NCBI GenBank assembly: GCA_900471605.1
Contig: UCEY01000044.1
Span: forward strand, 144,101-208,100
DNA: 64,000 bases
DNA from: Hyphomicrobiales bacterium
GTDB taxonomy: Bacteria; Pseudomonadota; Alphaproteobacteria; Rhizobiales; Rhizobiaceae
Direction: 5' to 3'
Below are positions 1 through 7,885 of this stretch, piece after piece; the first letter of the stretch is position 1; each line of letters begins with the position of its first letter. Position numbers and translations under genes: made by a program. Below the pieces are notes generated by a model. That model ran no database searches and was not told the DNA's origin. It worked only from the letters and a program-made list of their open reading frames with translations.

Positions 1-34
1 GGAGATGTCCGGCAGGACAGAGGGGGGCTGGCGG
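1..34. repeat. Partial palindromic intergenic repeat at the left edge
   Basis: The first bases (GGAGATGTCCGGCAGGACAG and the following G-run) closely resemble the end of the long repeat arm at the right edge of the window (63958-64000), with a few substitutions. It therefore looks like the end of a dispersed rhizobial palindromic repeat cut by the window boundary. The remaining bases up to the glcF start hold a GAGGGG ribosome-binding site and nothing else recognisable. Confidence 0.55.
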
Positions 35-84
35 AACGCATAGCCGTCGGTGAACATGCAATGTCCGCGAGGGGTAGCCAATAA

Positions 85-1389
85 ATGCAAACCAACTTCA
101 CCCTCGCTCAGCTCGCCGATCCGCATGTGGCCGAATCCGAACAGATCCTGCGCCGCTGCGTACATTGCGGCTTCTGCACCGCCACCTGTCCGACCTACGT
201 GACGCTAGGCAACGAGCTCGACAGCCCGCGCGGGCGCATCTATCTCATCAAGGACATGCTGGAAAACGGCCGTGCGGCGGATGAGGAAGTGGTCACCCAT
301 ATCGACCGCTGCCTCTCCTGCCTTGCCTGCGTCACCACCTGTCCCTCGGGCGTCGACTACATGCACCTGGTCGACCATGCCCGCATCCATATCGAGAATA
401 CCTACCGGCGCCCGCTGATCGACCGGCTGATCCGCAACCTGCTCGCGGCCGTGCTGCCTTATCCCGCCCGCTTCCGCACCGCGCTCGGTTTCGCAAGACT
501 GGGCCGCCCCTTCGCACCGCTCCTGAAGCGCGCTTCGGCGCTAAGGCCTTTGGGGGCAATGCTCGATCTCGCGCCGAGATCCCCCGCCAGGGCTTCGGAT
601 TCGGCAAAACCCGGCACACGCATCCCCGAGGCCGGGAAGCGCGGCCGCGTTGCGATCCTGTCGGGTTGCGCCCAGCCGGTGCTCGATCCGGGCATCAACG
701 AGGCGACGCTCCGGCTTCTCGCCAGGCTGGGTGTCGAAGTGGTGGTGCCAGAGGGCGAGGGTTGCTGCGGCGCGCTCGTGCATCACATGGGCCGCGAGGA
801 ACAGGCGCTCGACTTCGCCCGCCGCAACGTCGATGTCTGGACGCGCGAGATCGACAAGGGCGGGCTCGATGCGATCATCATCACCGCGTCCGGCTGCGGC
901 ACGACGATCAAGGATTACGGCCATATGCTCCGCCTCGATCCCGCCTACGCTGAAAAGGCCGCGAGGGTCTCAGGCCTTGCCAAGGATATCACCGAGTATC
1001 TTTCGACGCTCGATCTGCCGCGGCTGGAGCCGAAACGGCTCAACGTCGCCTACCACTCCGCCTGTTCGATGCAGCACGGCCAGAAGATCACCATGGCGCC
1101 GAAGAACCTCCTGAAGGCGGCGGGCTTCACCGTCCGCGATCCGGGCGAGGGGCATCTCTGCTGCGGCTCCGCCGGCACCTACAACATCCTGCAGCCGGAA
1201 ATCTCGGCGCAGTTGAAGGCCCGCAAGGTGAGGAATATCGAGGCGACCAAGGCCGATGTGATCGCCACCGGCAATATCGGCTGCATCACCCAGATCGCCT
1301 CCGGCACCGCAATCCCGATCCTGCACACGGTCGAGCTTCTGGACTGGGCCTATGGCGGCCCGAAGCCGGAAAAGATCCCGGCCAGATAA
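85..1389 (+). CDS. glcF: Glycolate oxidase iron-sulfur subunit GlcF
   Basis: This is the electron-transfer subunit of the GlcDEF glycolate dehydrogenase, which oxidises glycolate to glyoxylate at the membrane. The 434-residue protein has two N-terminal 4Fe-4S ferredoxin motifs, CVHCGFCTATCPTY near residue 25 and CLSCLACVTTCPSG near residue 76. Two CCG-type domains follow, with GCCGALVHHMG near residue 227 and LCCGSAGTYN near residue 358. Length and domain order fit GlcF. The ATG is preceded by GAGGGG at about 9 bases. glcD and glcE are expected upstream, outside the window. The gene ends in a hairpin shared with the convergent porin gene. A lactate-utilisation LutA-type protein is the main alternative but is shorter and lacks the N-terminal ferredoxin pair in this arrangement. 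Confidence 0.93.
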   Translation: MQTNFTLAQLADPHVAESEQILRRCVHCGFCTATCPTYVTLGNELDSPRGRIYLIKDMLENGRAADEEVVTHIDRCLSCLACVTTCPSGVDYMHLVDHARIHIENTYRRPLIDRLIRNLLAAVLPYPARFRTALGFARLGRPFAPLLKRASALRPLGAMLDLAPRSPARASDSAKPGTRIPEAGKRGRVAILSGCAQPVLDPGINEATLRLLARLGVEVVVPEGEGCCGALVHHMGREEQALDFARRNVDVWTREIDKGGLDAIIITASGCGTTIKDYGHMLRLDPAYAEKAARVSGLAKDITEYLSTLDLPRLEPKRLNVAYHSACSMQHGQKITMAPKNLLKAAGFTVRDPGEGHLCCGSAGTYNILQPEISAQLKARKVRNIEATKADVIATGNIGCITQIASGTAIPILHTVELLDWAYGGPKPEKIPAR

Positions 1390-1403
1390 GTTGGGTCCAA
1401 CAA

Positions 1404-1429
1404 AAAAGCCGGCGAAATCGCCGGCTTTT
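1404..1429. terminator. Bidirectional intrinsic terminator between glcF and the porin gene
   Basis: The 12-bp perfect stem AAAAGCCGGCGA / TCGCCGGCTTTT has a 2-base loop and gives a T-run on either strand. It lies between the convergent glcF and outer membrane protein genes and should stop transcription from both sides. Confidence 0.85.
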
Positions 1430-1449
1430 GTCGTCGAGGGTATTAAGCC

Positions 1450-2181
1450 TCAGAACTTGTAGGAGACGCCGAGGTTGATGGCGTGCGTCAGGATGTTGGT
1501 CTTCAGCGAAGCGCCGCTGTCGATGTCCACATCCACGAACGAGTAGTTGCCCTTGTATTCGGCAAAGCCCGACCACTTTTCGGTGAACTGGTAACGAATG
1601 CCGGCCTGGGCCTGCAGCGTTGCGCCGCCGAACTGGTATTCGAAGGTGCGGCCCGAAGCGCGGGTCACTTCGACATGCGGGACGTTGATACCGACACCGG
1701 CACCGACGTAAGGCGTCCACTTGCTGCCTTCGATCGGGAACTTGTAGAGCGCGTTCAGCGTCAGCAGGTTAAGGCCGTCGGTGAATTCGAAGACGCTCCA
1801 GCCGCCAGCCTTGACCATGGTTTCGTCATCGGCATAGACCTTGGCGTGGGTGTAATCGAGCGAGACACCCCAGTTCGTCAGGGCGCCGCCGTCGAACCAG
1901 TAGGTGCCGCGGATACCCCAGTAGGGCGGCATCTGGAAGGGATTGGTATCCCAGCCGGCTGCGAAGTCAGGACCGTCCGAGACGTCGACATGGGAATGCG
2001 GCGCGAATTCGTAACCGCCGTAAACCGAGATTTCGAAACCGCCGGTGCTGGCCGGAGCCACATAGGCCGGCGCGGCAGGAGCGGTGGTCGGAGCCAGGTC
2101 GGCCGCTTGAGCCGGGGCAACATAGGCAAGACCAGCTGTGAGAAGCGTGGATGCGAAGGCGAAGGAAATAATTTTGCGCAT
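1450..2181 (-). CDS. Outer membrane beta-barrel protein (Omp25/RopB-like)
   Basis: This 243-residue protein starts with a clear Sec signal peptide (MRKIISFAFASTLLTAGLAY, cleavage near AQA about residue 27). An Ala/Pro-rich linker follows, then an eight-strand-type barrel rich in alternating aromatic residues: FEISVYGGYEFAPHS, WGIRGTYWFD, WTPYVGAGVGINVP, AGIRYQFTEKWSGFAEYKG. It ends in a terminal aromatic residue (LGVSYKF), the usual signal for barrel assembly. It belongs to the Omp25/31 family of small surface proteins common in Brucella and rhizobia. The gene stands alone between a shared terminator and a 184-base upstream region. The exact ligand or role cannot be read from sequence. Confidence 0.85.
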   Translation of the reverse strand: MRKIISFAFASTLLTAGLAYVAPAQAADLAPTTAPAAPAYVAPASTGGFEISVYGGYEFAPHSHVDVSDGPDFAAGWDTNPFQMPPYWGIRGTYWFDGGALTNWGVSLDYTHAKVYADDETMVKAGGWSVFEFTDGLNLLTLNALYKFPIEGSKWTPYVGAGVGINVPHVEVTRASGRTFEYQFGGATLQAQAGIRYQFTEKWSGFAEYKGNYSFVDVDIDSGASLKTNILTHAINLGVSYKF

Positions 2182-2319
2182 GAATCAGCCTGCAGGGAGG
2201 GACGTTGGCTTTTTTGATGACTCAATGTTTAGCGGCGGATGCTTCGCCGGTCTGTGCTTTTTTTGCACCAGTCGCCGACGAAGCTAAGCCGGTTATGGTT
2301 AATGAAATCTAAACCTATG

Positions 2320-2344
2320 AAAAAGAGCGGCTTTTGCCGCTCTT
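2320..2344 (-). terminator. Terminator after the first L,D-transpeptidase gene
   Basis: The stem AAGAGCGGC / GCCGCTCTT (2323-2331 / 2336-2344) is followed on the minus strand by a run of T. It lies about 20 bases downstream of the stop of the gene at 2366-3073. Confidence 0.75.
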
Positions 2345-2365
2345 CCGGATTCCATCTGCGACGAT

Positions 2366-3073
2366 TTAGCCGCCGAAAATCGTGCCGAAGATATCGATCC
2401 CGCGATCTTCGAAATCGACATTCCCCTGCCGGTTGCCGGGGCCGATGACGATCACCTTGGTGCCGATATCGGCGCGCGCATAAAGATGCTCGACATCCTT
2501 GTTCATCATGCGGATGCAGCCGGACGACATGTTGAGACCGATCGTCCATGGCTGGTTGGTGCCGTGGATGCGGAAGATCGTGTCGCGGCCGCCCTTGTAG
2601 AGATACATGGCGCGGGCGCCGAGCGGGTTGTCGATGCCGCCTTCCTGTACGGCCGGCAGGATACGGCCAGCGCGGCGTTCGCGCACGCGCATTTCGGCCG
2701 GCGGCGTCCAGGACGGCCATTCCGCCTTGCGGCCGACATTAACGACGCCCGACCAGCCGAACCCCTCGCGCCCGACGCCGATGCCGTAGCGGGTCGCCCG
2801 GTTGGGCCCTTCGATATAGTAGAGGAACTTGTTGTTGGTATCGACGATGATCGTGCCGGGCTTTTCGGTCGACGAGAAGCGTACCATGCGGCGCTTGAAT
2901 TCTTCCGGCACTTCCCGCGGCATCGCGACCAGCGTCACGTCGCTCGACGGGTTTCCGACAAACGGGGCTGCCGGGCTGATCGCGCTGGCATGTCCGGCGG
3001 TAAAGAAGATCGCTCCAGCCATTCCCATGGCCATCGCAAGGACCTTGCTTGTCCTCATTCCCCCAACTCTCAT
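2366..3073 (-). CDS. L,D-transpeptidase (YkuD family), first copy
   Basis: This is a periplasmic enzyme of the ErfK/YbiS/YkuD family, which forms 3-3 peptidoglycan cross-links or attaches proteins to the wall. The protein has about 235 residues: an N-terminal signal segment (AMAMGMAGAIFFTAGHASA) and one YkuD domain. The domain begins around GTIIVDTNNKFLYYIEG and ends with the catalytic motif HGTNQPWTIGLNMSSGCIRM, where Cys is the nucleophile and His its partner. I chose the ATG at 3073 because AGGAG lies 7 bases upstream; an ATG 15 bases further in is also possible. A second, diverged copy lies directly upstream in the same orientation, separated by about 145 bases. Confidence 0.88.
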   Translation of the reverse strand: MRVGGMRTSKVLAMAMGMAGAIFFTAGHASAISPAAPFVGNPSSDVTLVAMPREVPEEFKRRMVRFSSTEKPGTIIVDTNNKFLYYIEGPNRATRYGIGVGREGFGWSGVVNVGRKAEWPSWTPPAEMRVRERRAGRILPAVQEGGIDNPLGARAMYLYKGGRDTIFRIHGTNQPWTIGLNMSSGCIRMMNKDVEHLYARADIGTKVIVIGPGNRQGNVDFEDRGIDIFGTIFGG

Positions 3074-3219
3074 TCCCAACTCCTCTCCGATCTGGTGAAC
3101 GGCGGAGGCTAACCGACTTGGACGTCAAAACAAGCGGGAGCAGTATAATAAAGAAGATGCGATGGTCAGAAGGCGGCGAGACTGTGTCTCCGCCGCCTCA
3201 CCTTCGGGACTGGCCGGCG

Positions 3220-4011
3220 TTACATGACGATGACCTTGGTGCCGACGTTCACCCGCTCGTAAAGATCCGTCACATCTTCGTTGCGCATGCGGATGCAGCC
3301 GGAGGAGACCGCGCTGCCGATCGTCCAGGGCGCGTTGGTGCCGTGGATGCGATAGAGGGTCGAGCCGAGATACATGGCGCGGGCGCCGAGCGGGTTCTCC
3401 GGTCCGCCGTCCATGCGGGCCGGCAGGTAGTGACCCTTGACCGCTTCGCGCTGGATCATTTCCGAAGGCGGCGTCCAATCCGGCCACTCGGCTTTGCGGG
3501 TTACCTTGTGTTCGCCGGCCCATTCAAAACCCGGCTTGCCGACGCCGACGCCGTAGCGGCGGGCCTGCCCGTTGCCCGTGACCAGATAGAGGAAGCGGTT
3601 GTTGGTATCGATGACGATCGTGCCGGCCCTCTCCTTGGTGTCGTAGGCGACGGTCTGGGGCAGAAACTGCGGTTCGATCTGGCTGCGGACCGGCTGTGGC
3701 CGCATCGCCACCGGCTGGACGGGCGAGCGATCGAAAATGCCGCGGCGAACCATCGGCTGCGGCTCGCGCTGCTGGTAGGCTTCACGCTCTCGGTAGACTT
3801 CACGCTGTTGGTAGACCGCGCGCGGCTGGGCGGCCTGGCGCGGATAGACGACCGGGCGGCCGTTCGGGCCGGCAAGCTGCATCACCCACGGGGCGGCAAG
3901 ATCGGGGCTCAGCACCACCGGCGGACGCTCGCGATAGCGGTCCTGCGCAAGGGCAGCGGTACTGGAAAAAGCAGCGGCAAGGCTAAAAGCCAGAAAAAGG
4001 GTTTTCTTCAT
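3220..4011 (-). CDS. L,D-transpeptidase (YkuD family), second copy
   Basis: This 263-residue paralogue of the preceding gene has a signal peptide (MKKTLFLAFSLAAAFSS, cleavage after ALAQ). A low-complexity linker rich in Tyr, Arg, Gln and Glu (around residues 65-95, with repeats such as YQQREVYREREAYQQRE) comes before the YkuD domain. The catalytic block is HGTNAPWTIGSAVSSGCIRM. The linker is absent from the first copy and could tether the enzyme to the wall or to a partner. The start at 4011 gives a normal signal peptide; the longer frame adds only MDPI. A GC-rich inverted repeat at 3171-3193 may end transcription but lacks a good T-run. Confidence 0.88.
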   Translation of the reverse strand: MKKTLFLAFSLAAAFSSTAALAQDRYRERPPVVLSPDLAAPWVMQLAGPNGRPVVYPRQAAQPRAVYQQREVYREREAYQQREPQPMVRRGIFDRSPVQPVAMRPQPVRSQIEPQFLPQTVAYDTKERAGTIVIDTNNRFLYLVTGNGQARRYGVGVGKPGFEWAGEHKVTRKAEWPDWTPPSEMIQREAVKGHYLPARMDGGPENPLGARAMYLGSTLYRIHGTNAPWTIGSAVSSGCIRMRNEDVTDLYERVNVGTKVIVM

Positions 4012-4252
4012 GATCGGATCCACTCGTTACAAATCACCGACCGGACGCCCCTCAAACACTGGATAACTGGCGTCGGTGTTGACGAACATGGTGACCACGA
4101 GGTGAAAGCGAATGGTAAACGGGTGGAACATTGGAAGCAGGCCGGCCTATAAACCTTTTGGCAGGGTTACCGCCCGGTTTTGAAACATGGTTGACCGATG
4201 TTAAAGCCGACGGAAACCCTGTTAACCAAAGGGTCTGGACCAAGGAGCAGGA

Positions 4253-4882
4253 ATGGAAAAGGCGGGAATCATCGTCGGCGAAGACGGCAGGGCGCGGTGC
4301 GCCTGGCATGGCGGCCTGGAAGACTACCGGCGCTATCACGACGAGGAATGGGGCCGGCCGGTGACGGACGATATCCGCTTGTTCGAAAAGATCTGCCTCG
4401 AAGGTTTTCAGTCCGGCCTGTCCTGGCTGACGATCCTCAGGAAGCGCGAGAATTTCCGCGCCGCCTTCGCCGGTTTCGATTTTGTCGAGGTCGCGCAGTT
4501 CGGCGAGGCCGATATCGCCCGCTGCCTCGCCGATGCGGGCATCATCCGCCATCGCGGCAAGATCGTCTCGACCATCAACAATGCCGCCCGCGCCGTCGAG
4601 CTCCGCGACGAATTCGGCTCGCTCGCCAGATTCTTCTGGAGTTTCGAGCCGGGCCCGCATCTGCGCCCCGCGGTGATGGATCTCGCCACGCTCAGGGCCA
4701 ATCCCACCACGCCGGTATCGGTGCAATTGTCGAAAGCCTTGAAGAAGCGCGGCTGGACATTCGTCGGTCCGACCACCGTCTACGCCTTCATGCAGGCCAT
4801 GGGCATGGTCAACGACCATCTCGACGGCTGTTTCTGCCAGCCCGAGGTCGATGCGTTGAGGCTGAAATTCAAGCGCCCGTGA
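4253..4882 (+). CDS. tag: DNA-3-methyladenine glycosylase I
   Basis: This base-excision repair enzyme removes 3-methyladenine from alkylated DNA. The 209 residues match the usual length. Family features are CAWHGGLEDYRRYHDEEWG at the N-terminus, FEKICLEGFQSGLSWLTIL, the helix-hairpin-helix region around IIRHRGKIVSTINNA, and the C-terminal block FVGPTTVYAFMQAMGMVNDH. AGGAG at 4243-4247 supports the ATG at 4253. The last 14 bases overlap the 3' end of the convergent HAD gene. The 241 bases upstream hold no gene. Confidence 0.92.
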   Translation: MEKAGIIVGEDGRARCAWHGGLEDYRRYHDEEWGRPVTDDIRLFEKICLEGFQSGLSWLTILRKRENFRAAFAGFDFVEVAQFGEADIARCLADAGIIRHRGKIVSTINNAARAVELRDEFGSLARFFWSFEPGPHLRPAVMDLATLRANPTTPVSVQLSKALKKRGWTFVGPTTVYAFMQAMGMVNDHLDGCFCQPEVDALRLKFKRP

Positions 4883-5573
4883 TCTTTGAGATCACCGAAG
4901 TCAGTTCGCCGAGATGGTCGATCTGGCGGAAGCGCGGCGCTGTCGTCGGCGCGTCCACATGTTCCAGAACCCAGGTCAGCGCATGCGGCACGAATACGCC
5001 GTAGCTTCCGGCCGCGATCGCCGGCACGATGTCGGATTTCAGCGAATTGCCGACCATCATCGCCCGTTCCGGCCCGTCCGCGACCTTCGAGAAAATGCGG
5101 CGATAGGTGGTGGCGGTCTTGTCGCTGACGATCTCTACCGCATCGAAGAAATCCCCGAGGCCCGATTGCGCCAGCTTGCGCTCCTGGTCGAACAGGTCGC
5201 CCTTGGTGATCAGCACCAGCAGATATTCCCCGTTCAAGGCCTCCAGCGTCTCTTCCACATGCGGCAGGGTTTCCACCGGATGGCGCAGAAGGTCGCGACC
5301 GATATCGAGGATTTCGCCGATGATCCTGGTCGGCACCTTGCCGTCGGTGATCTCGATCGCCGTCTCGATCATCGACAGGGTGAAACCCTTGATGCCGAAG
5401 CCGTAATGGGAAAGATTGCGTTTTTCCGCGTCCAGCAGCCGCTCCGAGATATGAGCGCCTTCGGCGAACTGGCCGAGCAGCTTGGCGAAGTGTTCCTCCG
5501 TCAGCCGGTAATATTGTTCGTTTTGCCAGAGCGTATCGTCGGCATCGAAGCCGATTGCGGTAATCGGGCGCAT
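4869..5573 (-). CDS. HAD-superfamily hydrolase
   Basis: This 234-residue cytoplasmic phosphatase-like protein has all HAD motifs: FDADDTLW near residue 8 (nucleophile Asp), LVLITKGD near residue 118 (motif II Thr), and motif III/IV region AMMVGNSLKSDIVPA near residue 175. The alpha-helical cap between motifs I and II makes it a subfamily I member. The substrate is unknown. The start at MRPITAIGFDADD is chosen over an upstream in-frame start because the extra 16 residues (MPGASFFAISAGGGSS) are not family-like. Confidence 0.83.
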   Translation of the reverse strand: MRPITAIGFDADDTLWQNEQYYRLTEEHFAKLLGQFAEGAHISERLLDAEKRNLSHYGFGIKGFTLSMIETAIEITDGKVPTRIIGEILDIGRDLLRHPVETLPHVEETLEALNGEYLLVLITKGDLFDQERKLAQSGLGDFFDAVEIVSDKTATTYRRIFSKVADGPERAMMVGNSLKSDIVPAIAAGSYGVFVPHALTWVLEHVDAPTTAPRFRQIDHLGELTSVISKITGA

Positions 5574-5612
5574 GGAACTGCCTCCACCCGCTGATATGGC
5601 GAAAAACGAAGC

Positions 5613-5638
5613 GCCGGGCAAGACGAAAGCCTGCCCGG
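5613..5638 (-). terminator. Terminator after the DUF305 gene
   Basis: A GC-rich hairpin (GCCGGGCA / TGCCCGGC) lies just past the DUF305 stop codon. On the minus strand it is followed after a few bases by TTTTT. Confidence 0.6.
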
Positions 5639-5659
5639 CACCATTATCATCAGGACTTG

Positions 5660-6031
5660 TTACTTGCCGTGCGCCCTCAGCCAGGCCTGCATGTTGGCAA
5701 TTTCCGCCTCCTGCGCCTTGATGACGGCTTCGGCGAGCTTGCGGATTTCCGGATCCTTGCCATGCGCAAGCTCGACCTTGGCCATGTCGATGGCGCCCTG
5801 ATGATGCGGGATCATGCTGCGGACGAAGTCCGCATCCGTATCACCGGAATACTTGATCGCCATGTCCTTGTGCATTTTGGCGTTCGCACCTTCGAATGCC
5901 TTGGTGGAGGGGCTGCCGGCTGTCGACATGCCCATCTTGGAGTGGTCCATGCCCTTCATCTCCTGCGCGGCGAGCGGGCCGGCGAGGAGAGCGGAGAGGG
6001 CGGTGGTCATGAGAATGATTTTCGTAGACAT
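5660..6031 (-). CDS. DUF305 family periplasmic protein
   Basis: This 123-residue secreted protein has a signal peptide (MSTKIILMTTALSALLAGPLAAQ) and a DUF305 four-helix core with the signature MIPHHQGAIDMAK. The mature start is rich in Met and His (EMKGMDHSKMGM). DUF305 proteins are often found beside copper or other metal-handling genes; the Met/His content suggests metal binding, but this is inference. The next gene upstream on the same strand also encodes a His/Cys-rich exported protein, so the two may act together. Confidence 0.85.
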   Translation of the reverse strand: MSTKIILMTTALSALLAGPLAAQEMKGMDHSKMGMSTAGSPSTKAFEGANAKMHKDMAIKYSGDTDADFVRSMIPHHQGAIDMAKVELAHGKDPEIRKLAEAVIKAQEAEIANMQAWLRAHGK

Positions 6032-6086
6032 AGTTTTCCTTTTCCGTGTCCGACAAAATTTGATGATGAGGTGGATCTAAATTCCG

Positions 6087-6461
6087 TCAGGCGCGGGGAG
6101 GGGGTGTCAGCGGCGCGGCCGCCGGAGAGACGAGCGCCCGCTCGATCGCCGGTGCCGGATAGTCGTAATGGAAGGGGCTGTCATCGCCGATCGCCAGTTC
6201 CGGAAGCAGCGTCAGGCATGCGGCGCAGAAGGGCGTGACGCAGATCTTGCCGCCATGCGGGCAGGGTTGCTGGGAGGGTGCGTGGGAGTGTCCCGCCTTC
6301 GCTGTTTCGACCGTCTTGCCATGGTCGCGGTGCTGCGAATGGTCCTTCATTGCCGGTGCGCTCGGGACGGCCGGTACCGGCATATAGGACATGCCAACGG
6401 CCGGCATGGCCCCGTAGAGGAGCCAGGCGCAGAACATCAGAAGGGCGGCCAAGCGTGACAT
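6087..6461 (-). CDS. His/Cys-rich exported hypothetical protein
   Basis: Not recognised with certainty. The 124-residue protein has an N-terminal hydrophobic signal (SRLAALLMFCAWLLYGAMPA) and a His-rich stretch (MKDHSQHRDHGK, then AGHSHAPSQQ). A Cys cluster follows (CPHGGKICVTPFCAACLTLL), and the tail is Pro/Ala-rich. It resembles small DUF2946-type metal-associated proteins in layout, but I cannot confirm the family. I start it at MSRLAALLMF because the longer frame adds 33 residues without a signal peptide character. It lies 55 bases upstream of the DUF305 gene on the same strand and is probably co-transcribed. Confidence 0.6.
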   Translation of the reverse strand: MSRLAALLMFCAWLLYGAMPAVGMSYMPVPAVPSAPAMKDHSQHRDHGKTVETAKAGHSHAPSQQPCPHGGKICVTPFCAACLTLLPELAIGDDSPFHYDYPAPAIERALVSPAAAPLTPPPRA

Positions 6462-6507
6462 GGTTTTGTATCTACGATCGTTTGCGGGGAAATCAACCGC
6501 AGGAACA

Positions 6508-7260
6508 TCACAAGGCGATGACGTCGTGCACTGCCTGATAGTCCTTGCCGAGTTCGCCATAGGGCGCGACGGGCCAGGTCCATGCCCGTTTTGCCACCGG
6601 CGCCGGCACCCCGCAGAGCAGGTCGGCCTCTTCGAGCACCTGGCCGCCGCGATCGGTAACGCGATAGGCCGTGTCCGTGATCAGAGCGATTTTGCAGGGT
6701 AGCGCGGCGAGGCCATCGAGATGGGCGCGAACGACCTTTTGCAGGATGTCGTCGCGCGCTGGGTTTCTCCCGGCGTCGAGCCGGCGCTTCGATCCGACCC
6801 CGATCTGTGACAGGATGTTGGCGGAAACGACCAGATCAAGATACGGGACCTGCCGCAGGAACGATAAAGGTTCGGGAACCTTGGCCGCGACCGCGTCGTC
6901 GAAACCGGAAAGATCCCGTGAAACCAGCCGGACATTTTTGAAGCGCCCGGCCTTCAGCCGCATCCGCACGCTCGCCAGATGCACGAGATCGACCAGCACG
7001 ACCGTATCGAATTTTGCCGAGAGATCCTCGATCGGCACGTCGCGCAAAAGGCCTGAACCGAGCACCACCGCGGTCCGCCGCTGCTTCATCCCGGCGATCG
7101 TCTCGCGGATGAACGCCTTGCAGCTCTCCTCATGGGCTGCCCAATCCTTCGCGCACCGCCCGGCCCGCGACCACAGGCTGACAGAGGAGCGGATGAAGGG
7201 ACGGAATTGTTTTGGCGTGACCAGGGAGGTCGCGACATATTGGATGGCTTCGGTGAGCAT
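6508..7260 (-). CDS. Uncharacterised protein with a Rossmann-like fold
   Basis: A 250-residue soluble protein with no signal peptide. The region AVVLGSGLLRDVPIEDL followed by FDTVVLVDLVHL looks like the nucleotide-binding start of a Rossmann or SAM-methyltransferase fold (beta strand, Gly-rich loop, acidic end of strand 2). A later block, YLDLVVSANILSQIGVG, resembles motif IV of methyltransferases. The C-terminal part (CKIALITDTAYRV, WTWPVAPYGEL) is conserved-looking but unassigned. The substrate is unknown. It precedes the toxin-antitoxin pair by a few bases but shows no link to it. Confidence 0.6.
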   Translation of the reverse strand: MLTEAIQYVATSLVTPKQFRPFIRSSVSLWSRAGRCAKDWAAHEESCKAFIRETIAGMKQRRTAVVLGSGLLRDVPIEDLSAKFDTVVLVDLVHLASVRMRLKAGRFKNVRLVSRDLSGFDDAVAAKVPEPLSFLRQVPYLDLVVSANILSQIGVGSKRRLDAGRNPARDDILQKVVRAHLDGLAALPCKIALITDTAYRVTDRGGQVLEEADLLCGVPAPVAKRAWTWPVAPYGELGKDYQAVHDVIAL

Positions 7261-7263
7261 GGG

Positions 7264-7531
7264 TTAGCGGTAGACCTTACTGCTATGGCCGATGTCAATC
7301 ACCAGCACCACCAGTCGTTCGTCCTGGATATCGCAGATAACCCGGTAGTCGCCGACCTTATATCGCCAATAGCCCGAGAGTGTGACCCTTGAGAGCGACG
7401 CCAAGCTCGCGGGGATTTTCATGGATTGCGAGGCGTTCTTCAAGAAATTGCCTGATCCGCATGCGGACCACGGGATCGAGTTTCTTGGCTAATTTCTGGA
7501 CCGATTTAGCGTACTCAATCGTCCAGGCCAC
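7264..7531 (-). pseudogene. RelE/ParE-type toxin gene disrupted by a one-base frameshift
   Basis: Reading from the GTG at 7531 gives AWTIEYAKSVQKLAKKLDPV and continues to LKGHTLG, then hits a stop at 7358-7360 after 57 residues. Dropping one G from the GGG at 7373-7375 restores YWRYKVGDYRVICDIQDERL to VYR and a stop at 7264, exactly the conserved C-terminal half of RelE toxins (Arg in WRYKVGDYR and the terminal Tyr are typical active-site elements). The span is 268 bases, one more than a multiple of three. The GTG overlaps the end of the upstream antitoxin gene by 17 bases, typical of such operons. The toxin is therefore probably dead, unless the extra base is a sequencing error or is bypassed by frameshifting. 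Confidence 0.8.
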
Positions 7532-7742
7532 GCCAGAACTCCTCGGAGCCTATGACTTGATCCTCACCTTTGCGAATACGGTCCATAGCAGCATCGGCTA
7601 ATGCGATGTCGTGGAGGTCTTCCAGATGCTGTTCGATCAGATCCAGAACATACGCGTCGGTTTTAGCACCGGCCTTGGCCGCATGCTCTGTAATCGCCTC
7701 ATGCATCTCTTCCGGCATCTCGATCGTAACGCGCTTGTTCAT
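7515..7742 (-). CDS. RelB/ribbon-helix-helix type antitoxin
   Basis: This intact 75-residue protein has a short N-terminal strand and helix pair (NKRVTIEMPEEMHEAITEHA) typical of ribbon-helix-helix DNA-binding antitoxins. An acidic C-terminal tail (DRIRKGEDQVIGSEEFWRGL) should wrap the toxin. It lies directly upstream of, and overlaps, the frameshifted RelE-type toxin gene on the same strand. It would repress its own promoter and neutralise the toxin; with the toxin broken it may persist as an orphan regulator or a relic. Confidence 0.8.
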   Translation of the reverse strand: MNKRVTIEMPEEMHEAITEHAAKAGAKTDAYVLDLIEQHLEDLHDIALADAAMDRIRKGEDQVIGSEEFWRGLDD

Positions 7743-7885
7743 GGCCGTTGCCCTTTCGTCGTCGCAATATATAGCATCGGGCCTGCCTCTTCACCAGTCG
7801 CCGCCCTTGCCGCCCAGGCCTCTATCCTCTAAGAAACCGCACACAAATCCGGCCTCTTCCGGCCGTCGGCAATGGAATTTCGATC

